From Dacryopinax spathularia (taxonomy: Eukaryota; Basidiomycota; Dacrymycetes; Dacrymycetales; Dacrymycetaceae), in contig JBBPFI010000005.1 of NCBI GenBank assembly GCA_037974965.1, positions 1,178,001 to 1,242,000 of the forward strand: 64,000 bases of DNA. The letters are read 5' to 3'. Below are positions 34,701 to 46,400 of the stretch, in pieces. A program made the translations under genes and the position numbers. The notes under the pieces are model-generated. The model was not told the DNA's origin, searched no databases, and worked only from the letters and a program-made list of their open reading frames with translations. Positions within the stretch are counted from its first letter, which is position 1. Each line of letters starts with the position of its first letter.

Positions 34701-35694
34701 GCGGGAAGCGGTGCGGGTGATCGAGGAGGGGTCTAGCCACCCGCTGGGCGCTGCACTGCGTACCTTCTGCGCGGCCGGTGAGGGCGGTGTGGAGCTCCTT
34801 CAGTCTGAGGAGATCGCTGGCCGCGGTGCGAAAGGAACTGTCAACGTGCGGGGGAGCAAGTACGAGGTCGTCATTGGGAACGAAGCCTTCATGCGCGAAA
34901 GCGGAGCTCAATGGCCCGCGGGCAAGGACAATCGTCAAGAGATTCAGGAATGGAAGGCAGGCGGCAAGTCAGTCGTCCTCGTTGCCACTCGCGCTCTGCC
35001 TGAGAATGGCGAGGCGAAGGAGTTCACCCTGGCTGCATTGTTTTCTATCTCCGACTCTCCCCGCCCGGACTCAGCGGAGGCGATTTCCACGCTTCGCAAG
35101 CTCGGGAAGGACGTCTGGATGCTCAGCGGCGATAATGAAATCACCGCTCGAGCAGTTGCGAAACGCGTCGGTATCGACGAAGATCATGTAATCGCTGGTG
35201 TCCTTCCGCAGGAGAAGGCCGATCACATCCGTGGCTTGCAAGCTGGCGGACAGAGAGGAGCGAGGACCGTGGGATGGACGACGGCGATTCTGCGCAAGCT
35301 CGGTTTCAGCAAAGACCAGAAGCGGGCCGATAAGGCTGTCGTCCTCTTCTGTGGCGATGGCTTGAACGACTCAGCAGCCATCGCTGCGGCCGATGTCGGA
35401 GTTGCTCTCGGCCACGGTTCTCAAATCACCGTAGCTGCGGCGGACTTCATCATCCTCTCGTCTTCCTTGTCCACCTTGCCGTCCCTGCTCCACCTAGCGA
35501 CACGCGTCTACCGTAGGCAGAAGCAGAACTTCGGCTGGGCACTGATCTATAACTGCGCCGCTCTGCCACTCGCTGCTGGTGTATTTTATCCGGCTGGACA
35601 TACCAGGCTGCCGCCCGTCTGGTCGGCGCTGGCGATGGCCCTGAGCAGTGTATCGGTCGTGACGAGTAGCCTGGCATTACGTTGGGGACTGTAG
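31782..35694 (+). CDS. Copper-transporting P1B-type ATPase (CCC2/ATP7-like)
   Basis: Pumps Cu(I) into the late Golgi, where it metallates secreted oxidases such as laccases and multicopper ferroxidases (family knowledge). Exons 31782-32386, 32444-32722 and 32772-35694 (about 1268 aa). Two HMA metal-binding domains carry GMTCSSC, each with the intron falling inside the Cys-containing motif at the same codon. A third, degenerate HMA-like segment (RQAVLSVLSSLGVKVL) has lost its Cys pair. Catalytic motifs: TGESVPV (actuator), CPCGIGLAAPTA (membrane Cu site), DKTGT (phosphorylation), SSHPLGAA (HP motif) and GDGLNDS (hinge). A Cys-rich N-tail (DPLCACC, CECPCDPQAPC) may bind extra copper. An in-frame 54-nt segment, 33069-33122, has GT...AG ends and may be a further intron, leaving 1250 aa. 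Confidence 0.93.
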
Positions 35695-36379
35695 ATTACG
35701 CCATACTCATGTAGTACATGTACATGCCTAGACCACATACATCTCCCTGTTGTACCATACTTCATGAGATTCGTGCAGATTGGTTGACGGGATTGGACCG
35801 TAACGAATGAGGGGGAATTCCCATACGTCATGTGACCACTCTCACGCCAAACCATGCTTCTGTTTGATTCCGTCATGGCGTGTATTTGCGTCTCTCTTGC
35901 GATCGTCCTCGTCGAATCAGATCAACTTGCTTCTTTCTTGCGCACAGCTCAATGTAGTATTCCTCAATTAGCGGTGGAGCAAGGCACTCCATATCTATGG
36001 AGGTGCTCCTGCCGTTTTGGGGCTGCAAATCGATAGGGGACACTTCGGCTGCGCTGAATGGGGTAGCGCCCTGCAGCACTGGTTCCTTGCTTTGCTTTAC
36101 TTTTTCTGGCAACGATGGCGCAAGCCCGACATCAACAATGAAATGTCTCTTTCTGGGCAACATACCCTCATGTTCTCCCTTGCCGAAGTAGCTTCTTATA
36201 CGTTGTGATTGCTTTATTCTGCTCGCTTCTGCTATGGCGCCAATCCTCCACGTTATCGCGACTTTACCTATTGTCGGCCGACTGGTGCAAGTGCTGGCCT
36301 CATAAAGGCTGGAACGCCTGGTATGGATTGACGCAGTGTCTTGACTGGGATCCTTCGTCGCTGCTTGCTTGAATTCGCC
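35695..36379. other. Intergenic: ATPase to TauD gene
   Basis: Same-strand spacer holding the ATPase 3'UTR and the dioxygenase promoter. A 239-codon minus-strand frame covers 36592-35873 but overlaps the TauD exon antisense and has no motif; not called. Confidence 0.4.
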
Positions 36380-37711
36380 ATGGCCCCATCTGTTGCTGAG
36401 AAGACCGCGCCGACGAGTACCCTCGACGCTGTTGTGGATACCGTAAAGGAGCTCAAGCTCGAGAATAATAAGGAAGTGCCTGCTGAGAAGGCGGAGCCAG
36501 AGAAGGAGGATGTATGTGATGTTCTTGTATACATGGCTGAGCGGCTGAAGTAACCCCAGAAGGGTCCAGTTTATCCGGGGTACTACCCTCACTTCGACGT
36601 CAACGAGAAGTGGCCCCCTCTTGAGATCTTCGGTACGCTGCTGCAGCTGTTTAATAGTCTATTACTCATCATTGAATCAGAACACTCGGATCCCGGCCTC
36701 CGCGCTGACCCCGCCAAGCCGCATCTGCTGGCTAACGCGACAACGCACAACCTTTCGCCTTACATCGGCACGGAGATCACGGGTGTCCAGATCTCCCAAC
36801 TGTCCAAGGAAGGTCTCGACGAGCTTGCTCTGCTGGCAGCTGAGCGCAAGCTGCTCGTCTTCCGCGATCAGGACTTCAAGGACATCGGATATGAACGGCA
36901 GATTGAGATTGCCAAGCACTTCGGTCCCATTCAGCGTCACCCCACTTCTGGCAATGTACCCGGCTATCCGGAGTTCCACGTTGGTGCGTCGATTCGCTGC
37001 AAGGTGTTTATGCTCGGCGAGCTCACAGTGACTCCGCAGTGTACCGCGACAGCAAGAACGATCGCTTCCGCGAGTATGATGGTGTGAACCGGCTGTCCCG
37101 CACGCAATGGCATAGTGATGTCTCCTACGAGAAGCAGCCACCTGGCACGACTCTCTTTTGGATCCTTGAACAGCCCAGTAACGGCGGCGGCGACACGCAG
37201 TTCGTCAGCCAGGTTGAGGCCTACAAGCGACTTTCGGCACCCTTCAAGAAGAGGCTCGAGGGCCTGAGGGCGCTGCATTCGGCTGTCCATCAGGCGGAAC
37301 ATTCGCGTCAGAGAGGTGGCCCTGTCAGGCGTGAGCCGGTTGAGACTGAAGTACGCCTTTTTTTTGAGTTTCACTCAGCCGCCGTCTGACATACATCAGC
37401 ACCCGCTTGTCCGCGTCCACCCAGTCACCGGCGAAAAGGCACTGTACATCAACCAAGGCTTCACGCGTCGCATCGTAGGGTTCAAGCAAGAAGAGTCCGA
37501 CAACTTGCTGAATTTCTTGTTCGATCACATTGCGAAGGGTACCGACTTCCAAGTCCGAGCCTGGTACGCACCCGGCACTGTCGTAGTCTGGGACAACCGC
37601 GTCACCTGCCACAGCGCCACTCCCGATTTCGATGTCAGCCATGAGCGGAGGCATGCCGTCCGCTTGACGCCTCAGGCGGAGGTTCCGATAGAGGCAAAGG
37701 CAGATGAGTAG
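36380..37711 (+). CDS. TauD-type Fe(II)/2-oxoglutarate dioxygenase
   Basis: Alpha-ketoglutarate-dependent dioxygenase of the TauD/TfdA group, similar to yeast Jlp1, which releases sulfite from sulfonates such as taurine. Five exons: 36380-36511, 36560-36632, 36681-36983, 37040-37350 and 37400-37711, giving 376 aa with agreeing phases. The iron ligands are seen in QWHSDVSYE (His and Asp) and TCHSATPDF (second His). HAVRLTP carries the Arg that binds 2-oxoglutarate. LLVFRDQDF and HFGPIQRHP are family landmarks. An 80-residue N-extension rich in Glu/Lys precedes the domain start at HNLSPYIGTEITGVQIS. Substrate could be taurine, alkyl sulfate or another small acid. No targeting signal is seen. 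Confidence 0.92.
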
Positions 37712-37850
37712 ATGTATACTCGCATGTTGCAAGTTTGGCCATAACTTCATAAAGTCCGCTGTGAACGTACAAAGACATCTTATCGTACATGATACGCTGC
37801 ATATGCTCTATATGGGCACACTCGACCCTTCTGAGATATGGCTGGAGCTC

Positions 37851-39367
37851 TCAGGCAGACCAGTCGCTCGTCCAGGCCCACGAACTTGCTGTGGGCCCCA
37901 CCTCAGTGGGCGTCACTGATGACTCCGTCGATTCTTCCCATCCATCCACCTTCATCACGCTCTCTCGAACATTGAGGATGATCCGGCCGGGAAAGACGGC
38001 TTTGACGGCGAAATATAGGCAGCTGACGTCGACTGCGTATGCCTCCTGTTCGAAGCGGTCGGTAGTCAGCAGGACAGCTCTTGGAATTAGAGAGGTGTAC
38101 GTGCTTCGCCGACTTCGGTGAGGGCAACTTGAATAGCGGAGATAGCTTGGTGAAATCAGTGACATTGTGGTTGGTCTCTATAGAGGCGGACTCTCACCAG
38201 AAAAGCACAGAGATCCTATGAAAGCTACAGAGTGGTCAGGTTGAAGCCTTCTCGGCTGCAGGAGTTGACGCACCATCCCGATAGAGCACGTGCAACAGCT
38301 CCGCCGTTGAGCCTCTTCTCACTACCGACGGTGGCTCAAGGTTAGAGGACGTACGGTTCGAAGACAATGAACGTAAGCGCACAAGTTATAAGACCTCGCA
38401 CTAATGTCATCGATAATATTACTACGCAATCGTTAGCGCCCTCCTCCTTCGCGAGTGACAGCAGTGCGTGACGTACGAAGCTCGTATGCAAGAAAGCTGT
38501 AATAGCAGGCGCGCGTCCAATAGGCAACGTCGTAGAAGTACGTCATTAAGCATCCATAGAAGTTCAGCCCCGGAGGATAGCCCACGTCTGCGTTGCACCG
38601 GTTAGCTGACATCCTTTCGGAATGTAGGAATCGGCGGCGAACATTGGAGATCATACGTGACGTGCGCTGCGAAAACATAGACCGAGACGGAGACACAGGC
38701 TGCCCAGGCGAGCGATACGATGGCGAACACCACCTTGCTTCTCTCCCATAGGACCCACGTTCGAAGCGCCATCACAAGGTCGCACAGCAAACATTGAATT
38801 ACAGCCAACCCTACATACTGTGAGTATAAACCGTCTCTAAACAAAAGAAAATGCTTTACAGTTGTAGGCGCGGACGCCAAAAACACAAGTGGCTTCTGTT
38901 GGCGATGACATGAAGTGAACTACCCAGCGTAATAAGCGGACGCATGACATACTTAGTACTCAGTATGATCTGAAAGGCTAACGTGCTTACAGTATATGAG
39001 GCTGATGCAAAGGAAGGGGACGTAGCGGACAATGAAGAAGAGGATCTTCCCAGGCGCCCACCGCGCGTTCCAGACGAAGTTGATTTCAGTGGTCAACGTA
39101 AGGACGTAGTCATACACCTGTTGGTCATCGTCTCGGTCCCTCTTCGTACATTATGCGCTGGTAGGCCGAAGGTCTTACCACGAATGCCGGGCCCGCAACT
39201 AGATAGAAACAGAGTGGTTATTCCTTGGCTTTCCGTCCCAGGAGAAGGACTCGCCCATCACCCACTGTGCAGGCGGCATCAGTTTGTCCTCACTGAACCT
39301 CAGACAGTGTACTCACACCCACGGTGATCTCGTCCTTGATAACGCCTTCAAGCACACTTGCGTCCAT
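37851..39367 (-). CDS. DUF6533 seven-helix membrane protein D6
   Basis: DUF6533-family protein of the second structural group. The start at 39367 encodes MDASVLEGVIKDEITVG, followed by a donor GTGTGAG. The domain core is VYDYVLTLTTEINFVWNARW, then APGKILFFIVRYVPFLC, before an intron at about 39000. Next come IQCLLCDLVMALRTWVLWER and a Cys-ended helix (VTYDLQC). Then follow YPPGLNFYGCLM with the aromatic YYSFLAYEL, and the last exon with YFAVKAVFPGRIILNVRES and DGWEES, ending at 37851. It is a tandem paralog of D7, and their upstream sequences also match (a short ATG frame starting MSAADA). It lacks the 10-nt microexon of D1-D4. Some internal exon borders are not fixed. Confidence 0.82.
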
Positions 39368-39537
39368 GGCTACAGCTCTCTTGCGGGGCTCGATAGGCTT
39401 CGCCTGGTCACCACATAAGGCAGGAGTTAAGAAGGGTTGGCAGCCCATTCGATGTCCGTTGGGATGCGATAACCTTGTCAGTGGCGAAATACTACGCCAT
39501 CGCAAGGCTTTGCTCCCTGTGACCTGACATCTGACAA

Positions 39538-39627
39538 TCACTCGGCAGTCTCGAAGTAAGGGTCAGGTGTGCGTGGGAAACAGGCTGTCAAATCCCGGAA
39601 TATGGCTGCCGCGTCAGCTGCTGACAT
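39538..39627 (-). other. Short upstream ORF/5' exon of D6, conserved in D7
   Basis: A 29-codon frame, MSAADAAAIFRDLTACFPR onward, begins 260 bp upstream of the D6 ATG. D7 has MSAADAPDFRDIRGFGPW at about the same distance (255 bp). Both start from the identical stretch ATGTCAGCAGCTGACGC. It could be a regulatory upstream ORF or a first coding exon spliced to the main frame. Confidence 0.45.
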
Positions 39628-40751
39628 GAAGGGTCCTGATCTTCCGGCACTGCCTTCAGGTAGGCTCGGCATGCTCGGCCCGAGGAGACCGGGGCTGATT
39701 GTTAAAAGTGGGCAATAACACGACATGCCGAACGCCACAATTGATTGTAATGTGGACTGCAAATCGACACGTGCTGTGCAGGTAATACAATTTTATAAGT
39801 TGGAAGCAACTCCCGACTGTGATCAGAGAGAACACTGCCCGGATAACAGCATAACATCGCCTCGTCGAGAGCGATACAGGGAAGTAGCGCTCGGGCAATG
39901 TTCACCTCTTGCTTGTGGCCACTAATTGCAGTCGCCAGCCATTACAACGACTGCAAGTGCCCCAGGTTCCCACGAGAAAGCTTGCGTGTGCATTTCTGCT
40001 TGACTTTGTCAGCTTTGATGTCTCATTTGATATCGCATTCATATCGATGAGCATGTCGCCCGGTGTTATGATTAGCAGTAGTATGAACTCGCAATACGGA
40101 GCAGGCTCATTCTCCTGAGCGTGGAATCACGTCACTCTGAATGGTTTCTCGCCCATGCACAATCATTCGAAGGTGCGGAAAGCCGGCTTTGAACTATATA
40201 CTACAGTTGCGATGTTGACGGAATGATGTGGCAGAGGCGCATTGTCAGCCTGGAAGGTCTGTCTTCCCATTCAGCTCAAGAAAACGCTGTCTGGTAATTA
40301 GACGGGCGAACCCGCGCGGGTTTTGGATGCGCGTCAGATGCTGACAAGTTGAACCCTTACATCATCGGCATGTCGGCATCCCATTGCCCCCGTCATTAAT
40401 GATCGGGCTTCCGCCACAAGATTTCTACCTCAACTTCAGTCGTCTTCTGATAGACAATCAGGCCTTTAGGTCACAAATTTACAATGCCCGCAATTGGACC
40501 GGCAAAGTGTCCAGCCGGAATATCATTCCATTATGGTTGCACATGAGAAATATTTTTCCTTCACAATACACTTGAGATCCGAAGCCCTCATAGCGGTACA
40601 TCATGGATGCCCTACCGCTCGGCGGTTTGCTTTGACCAACTCGACGTTGGTCACACCGTCAGATTCCGACTGGAACGCACGGTTTCATTTTACCGATTTG
40701 CCCAAGAATTCCGACACTTATGTGCTGCCTTCCGCGTCCCTTTTCCGTTCC
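39628..40751. other. Intergenic: D6 upstream region and D7 3' flank
   Basis: No coding frame recognised. Sequence between the two tandem DUF6533 genes; AT-richer from about 39700 to 40200. Confidence 0.4.
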
Positions 40752-42250
40752 CTATGCATCAGTCGACCAATTGCTGGTTGTCCATGACTCGGCAGTGCCA
40801 GAGCTACCAGGACAGCCCGAACTTGGGTCTTCCGTAGGTACGTCCCATCCGTCGAGCGCCATCACGCTCTCTCTGATATTGAGGATGATTCGACCGGGAA
40901 AAACAGATTTGATGGCGAAATAGATCATGTTTACTTCCACTGCGATTGCTTCCTGCAGCATGTTAACCCTGCATTATCCGAAACGAATCTGAAAGCATAC
41001 CTCGCCAGTTGCGGTTAGCACAAGTTGGAGCAAAGATATGACTAGAGGAATGTCAGCGTCGCGCACGTCCTTGGGAAATACTGGTGGGCTCTCACCCGAA
41101 AAACACAGGGAACCTATGAAAGCTACAGCGCTCGTGAGTCGTCTCAGTTCTCCTTGCCTCATCCCAAGCACATACCATCGCGATAGAGTACTTGCACTAA
41201 CTGTGCGCTTGAGCCCCGTCTCCCTGTTAATTGTTTCTAGGCTCAGATCGGATTGGCTGGCAGAGAATTCCGACCCACAATGGTCGATGCCCCTCATCAA
41301 TGTCAGCCCGAATATCACTTGTTGTCTAGTCAGCATTTCCTCTCAATGCTCCGGGAAGACCAGTTGCGTACAAAGCTCAAACACGAGGAAGCTGATGTAA
41401 CAGGCGCGAGTGTAACGAGCACCGCTGTCGAGCCCGGCCATCAGACATCCAGGAACATTGAGACCAGCAGGATACCCTATGTCTAAAGAAAATCTTAGCG
41501 ATATTGTTGGGAATTCCGGATGATGACTCTTACACTGGAGGGCATTCGTGAGATGGGCGCCGAAGTAATATAGGGAGATCGCAAGGCACGTCATCCAAGC
41601 GAGGGACACTATTGTGAGAGCGACCTTGCTCCGGCTCCATAAGACCCACGTTCGAAGAGCCATAACGGCATCACAGAGCATGCACTGTATGAGGGCTAAC
41701 CCTACATTCTGTTAGTCGACGGGCTACGCGCTTGTGCGGAAGGAAGGTTTGATACAAGTGTATGACCGGTCGCCAAAGTTGCAACTAGCTTCCGTAGGAA
41801 AGCGCGTCACTTGAACTGGACGATAAGAATACGGCAGGAGCCGATTCTGATCAACAAGGCAGGGAATATCCTGAGGGACCTTGCTCACAGTATATCATGC
41901 TCATGCATACGAAAGGCGCGTAGCGAACTAGCAGGAAGAGTAGCTTCCCGGGAGTCCAGCGTGCTTTCCACACGAAGTTGATCTCGGCAGGCATGGTAAG
42001 GACATAGTCGTAGGCCTAGCCTCGGTGAGATCATGAAGGAGGCCGGCAGCTACAACGGTCGTACCACGAATGCAACGCCGGCGACTGAGGAGAACTGGAT
42101 CAGTACGACACGATGCAGTTGCTGGAAAAAGACTTGCCCATTACCCGCTTTCCAAACACACATCAGCCCAACTTCGGGGTCGCAACATAACGTACATACA
42201 CCAATGGTTATCTCATCCTCGAGGAGGACTTGCAGCTGGGCGCTGTCCAT
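40752..42250 (-). CDS. DUF6533 seven-helix membrane protein D7
   Basis: Second-group DUF6533 protein, tandem paralog of D6. The start at 42250 encodes MDSAQLQVLLEDEITIG. Core: YDYVLTMPAEINFVWKARW and TPGKLLFLLVRYAPFVC (about 41890-42020). Then IQCMLCDAVMALRTWVLWSRS, SLAWMTCLAISLYYFGAHL and ALQC, YPAGLNVPGCLM with YISFLVFELC. The last exon holds YFAIKSVFPGRIILNIRES and DGWDVPTED, ending at 40752. The exon pattern follows D6 throughout, and the upstream MSAADA frame is shared, so the duplication included the promoter. An in-frame ATG further upstream (42343) exists, but the MDSAQL start matches the other members. Confidence 0.82.
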
Positions 42251-42424
42251 GGCAAGTAGCCCTCTTGTTCTGCGGGCCAACGGCTTTCCGCCACCAAGCG
42301 TGTATAGAACCGTTGAAGCTCGATAGGGCGAACATGGTTCCAATGACTTCCATATATGTACTGATGGGCTCCGCGCTGTATTAAGATCATCTCAGGAGAT
42401 GCAGGTGTGAGACAAAGCTTTTGC

Positions 42425-42505
42425 CTACCTCCGCAAATTGCGTTCAGAGATCCAGGGTCCGAATCCTCTGATATCTCGGAAATCTGGTGCGTCAGCTGCT
42501 GACAT
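42425..42505 (-). other. Short upstream ORF/5' exon of D7
   Basis: A 26-codon frame starting MSAADAPDFRDIRGFGPW. Its end coincides with a possible donor (CGGAG|GTAGGC), so it may be a spliced 5' exon rather than a free upstream ORF. The N-terminus is shared with the frame upstream of D6. Confidence 0.45.
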
Positions 42506-43429
42506 GGTTGGAGGCACGCTTCCGAAAGGACAGCCACTACCCGTGTGTCATCCACCATGTGCGACATTACCTAAGAACAGCAGAGCTTCTGCACAGCTTC
42601 CAGGTATCTTTCACCCGAGAAATGTATGTCCCCTGAAAATGCCTTGTGACTGGTGTCCAGCTTGCCTCTTGGTATTCTGCCGGGTCTTACAACTCTATTC
42701 TTTGTATCTCCTCCCGAAATTGTGACAACTGTCCACACCGTCTCTGCCTTCCTCCTGGGTACTTAATCAGTCTGGGCAAGAGCTGAGATTGACGGAACAC
42801 AATGTCCGCGCTGGAAAGTTGCAAGGTGCTAGCTGGTAGACATGAGTGTTCTTTCCGCTGGTCTCGGTACTTTCGCTGTCCCCCACCCTCGGAACGGAGG
42901 TGGCAGCTTCACCGTTCGCATTCATCCGAATATGCATTTCTCACCCAAAAAGAGCGTAAGGGGCGGGGAGGAAGTATGCGGAAGCGACATTCAGCGGACA
43001 GTGCAGCAAGAGGAATTGATGCGCTCCGCTCAAAAACAGGTTATGGATTGAAGATGATATTCTGCCGGCGTCCCTTGCGATACGCTGCCACGGCGTCTCC
43101 ATTAGCGTGTCTCCTGTGTCGAGGCGATTACACATCGGGAGTACTATCTCTACGCTCCTAGTATTGCCAGTCATCTAGCAGATACGTTTCTGACTTCCTT
43201 GGGTTCGGGTGATAGCCACATTCTATGATTTTCGCAATCTTGGCACTGCTATGCTGGCTGGCCAACGACTGCAGGCCTGCCTGCGTACGTATTGCCGTTT
43301 CACAAATGCACCGTGACTGTCGTGAGGATTGTTACGCTTGAGCTCGAACGCGCTGCAGATTGAAGAGGGTCGAAGGTGGCAAAAGCATTCCATCCGTGGC
43401 ATCCATGCCGCAGAACTTCATGTCTGAGG
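42506..43429. other. Intergenic, no supported gene
   Basis: A plus-strand frame at 42842-43051 (MSVLSAGLGTFAVPHPRNG) is open for 69 codons without a family motif or a convincing continuation; not called. Confidence 0.3.
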
Positions 43430-46400
43430 CATTGCGATGAGTCGAACGCGGTGCATCTGCGGCGACAATCGATGCTTCGGGCGGACTGGAACTGCTGTGC
43501 CGGCAGAAGTTGTAGTCATTGATCCCGCCTTCGATCAAATTCTTACCGGAGGTATCCGCGATTTGTCTTGCTCCTGTCTACCTTGTAACGGCCGTAACTG
43601 CCCTTCCGTGGCGATAGGCCTTGCCTACCGGTATCCAGAGATGCTCTTGCCTCATGGAATCAGGCAAACGAGATGCACAGCAAACACTTCATCAGTATCT
43701 ACCAATGCCGGTGATGACTAGAATCGGAACTCGAAGGAATGGCGGCGCCATGCTGCACGAATTCGCACTGAACCGGCGACTCCCTTGGACGGACATCATC
43801 ACGAAACTGGGCCTCGTCTTGCGAGCTCCTTGATCTCACGCTAGTTGAGCTGGACCTTCTTCTGTTACTTCCAAAGATGCCTTTTCGCTTAGGACAAGCT
43901 TGCCAGATGGAGGAAGGCCAGCCGCCCGCGCCGTCGTGAGTTGCAGGATGAATCTGTCAGATAATGAGCCGCTACCTCATCTACGGTGGATCGCCTCCCC
44001 TTCAGCGCAAGGTACACTCCATGCATATCAGATGGATGGACCTAGTGACTTCACCATAAAACGACCGACCAAGCTCCTGTCATGCATATGCACGCCTGTA
44101 ATCCCGAATCCCACGACGACTCTCGAGTACAAGATACAACCCCGTATGAAGTCTCAATCGGCTCCTTCAAGCAGAGATATCTTTCAAGCTCTAGTGCGAG
44201 GTATCTTGTGTGCCTTCGCGCCCTACGCACTATACACACCAGGGATCGAGCCGATGTTACCATATGAAGAAGGACAGCCGCCTCGGAGTTGGCTTGGCAA
44301 CCGCATTATGCAAGTTGTCTTGACCCTCCTTCTGCCGCCGGTCTCGCCCTCAGCAGTCATACCATTTCGCTATGAACATTCTCAAGCTCGCGCGCATCTA
44401 CGTGCGGCCCCGTCCGTTTGGCCGCCGCCTCCGTATATGGTACCGAGGACGACTACAATGCATCGAGCGCTGTCAAATGCCGATATCATCTCCCTCATCG
44501 TGGGTCAGCTTTGCGTTGAGCTGGAGGACGGCCGATGTGCCCTTGCAAGACTGGCTCGGGTCTCCTCAACGTGGTTCCCATCCTGCATATCCCGCCTGTA
44601 TCGATATACAAACCAGACTGGCCTGGGAGGACTCATGAAGGCGCTACTGCACTCATCTACGGTCAGCTGATCCCCCACCTCTGCGTTCTTATTCTGATTC
44701 CAACCGTGTGGCAGGATTTCACTCTCCCTTACGCTTTCAAGCGATTCGCATACTATTCGAGCTTCATGGTATTCATGGAGCTCAGGAACTGGGATCCTCG
44801 TAGACCGAGGGACTCTTTCGGAAAAGCAGCCTTCGAAATGTCGACATGGCACAAAGTGCGGCGCTTTTCGAACCGCAGCGCCTGCGGTAATCCACTCTTC
44901 AGCAAGCTCCGCCAGCTCTACCTTGAAGTATTGCCAGGCACGAGCATTCTAGCAACCGCGGTTCTGCTTTCGCCGTCCCTCGAAACAATTAGTCTTCACT
45001 TTGTCGGCGACTCCCTCTCCTGGAATTCACGGAAGGAGCTAGAGGCTTATTGTTACGCTCTTTCGGACTGGTCACCCAGGCTGGAGGAGCTCCAGCTTAC
45101 TGGAAGGCCTGTGCACGACATCGCCGATTCCGAAATCCTGCGAGGCCTTCGTTATCTTCGTCATCTTCGAAACATCGACCTCTCCAGCGGGCGTCCGAGT
45201 TTCCCACTGACCCTTCCGCCGATCCATTCATGCCAGCCGGTCACATACTTGGGTATTGCCGATGTGATACAGCCATGCGCAGCCTTTGCCGCATTGGCGA
45301 CCATGGAGCTCCGCGTGCCAGTTTCAGTGGCGGTTGCTTTTCTGGAAAGAGGTGCACTGCCAAACCTTCGGAAATTCGGCATTGTTCTCTCCGCTTCCGA
45401 AGAAACCGAGCAGTTGGTCAACATGAATAAGCTCCTTGTCGCGCAAGTCGCGCAGCTGGAAGAGTATTCCCTCCTGCGTACGCCGGCCTACTCGCAACCT
45501 CATCTTTCCCGCCAACCGCTCGCAACGGACTTCTTGCCCTTGACAAAAGCCGGTTGCCTTCACTCCTTGCATCTTCGCGTCTATCTCGCCCAAGACGAAT
45601 TTCCAAATCCTGGGCGAGATGTTCACGGCTCGGTTCTCCTCACATTGGCGTCGTCATGCGGCAACTTGCGTTCACTAGTCTGGGATTGGGCGGTTGCGCC
45701 GAGTAACCTACTCAGCCCTTCGACCCTTATCGAGTTGGCGGTGTCTGCGACACACCTGAAGGAGCTCACGATTCCGGCTAATTTAACCTTCACCCACCGG
45801 TGCTCTGGCAAGAGTTATCCCAACCTCGAACGCCTTGTCCTCGCGTCCGGAAGCGTCTACATCAGCCAAGCTAGGGCTCATAGCTGGTTATCCGAACTAT
45901 GGCCGAAAGCCAAGATTATAGACCGCTCCTAGCCTCCATGTTAATCTCTATGTCATGCGTAATGTAACTGGTTTTCAGCCAGCAGTTGTCCCTTGCCCCG
46001 CAATGAAGGGTCTGTGGCCAATGGGGTGCGATATCGCCTTGATTTAACTCATCAGAGGCTTTGGTGGGAGTGAGCATAGGGCCGGTTGGGTCGATCGACA
46101 ATCAGGCGAAAACCAAGTCAGAGCTGGCGAGGCGCCGAGGTCCTTCCAGTCGACAATCCCCTGACGGATAAGCACACAGTGTATTGCACATCTCATATCA
46201 CCACCAAAGTAAGTTCATTCTTGGATTATCGACAGATCCTACTAAATCATCTCAAGATTCTCTACATACATTCAGGAGTGTAGCAGACACAGTTCTGCTC
46301 AGCCCCGTCGCACCAGCGGATGCTCATCCGAAGAAGCCGGGACCTGAGTTGGGATGTCCCATCCATCCAGGCTCAATGCAGCCTCTCTAATATTGAGGAT
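43430..46400. repeat. Duplicated segment, copy 1 (F-box + DUF6533 3' end)
   Basis: Homologous to 53650-57110. Similarity begins in non-coding sequence upstream of the F-box gene (shared blocks such as GCTGTGCCGG, GGTCAAATTCTT or GATCAAATTCTT, and GGAATGATGGCGGC or GGAATGGCGGCGCC). It runs through the F-box gene and into the convergent DUF6533 gene. Weaker matches further right (around 49220 and 60100) suggest an original unit of 6 kb or more. Confidence 0.75.
44146..45932 (+). CDS. F-box protein F1 (paralog of F2)
   Basis: F-box-type protein of the Agaricomycete MHRAL class: MHRALSNADIISLIVGQL, then ALARLARVSSTWFPSCI, forms the Skp1-binding box at residues ~105-150. Two exons, 44146-44661 and 44715-45932, give 577 aa. 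The 53-nt intron (GTCAGC...GGCAG) contains an in-frame stop and must be spliced out. The C-terminal part has Leu-rich units (LRQLYLEVLPG, LETISLHFVGDSLSW, LRYLRHLRNIDLS, LRSLVWDWA) that probably form the target-binding face. It is about 65-70% identical by eye to F2 along its length. An open frame continues upstream to 43900, but the start at 44146 aligns with a Met in F2. Convergent with D8, whose stop is 366 bp away. Confidence 0.82.

Noticed and set aside
42450-42475. GGTCCGAATCCTC, resembling a tRNA T-arm
   Set aside because: No acceptor stem, D-arm or anticodon arm could be paired around it.
44662-44714. Stop codon and frame change in F1 suggesting a pseudogene
   Set aside because: The interval is a normal GTCAGC...CAG intron aligned with an intron-like segment in F2; splicing restores a full-length protein.
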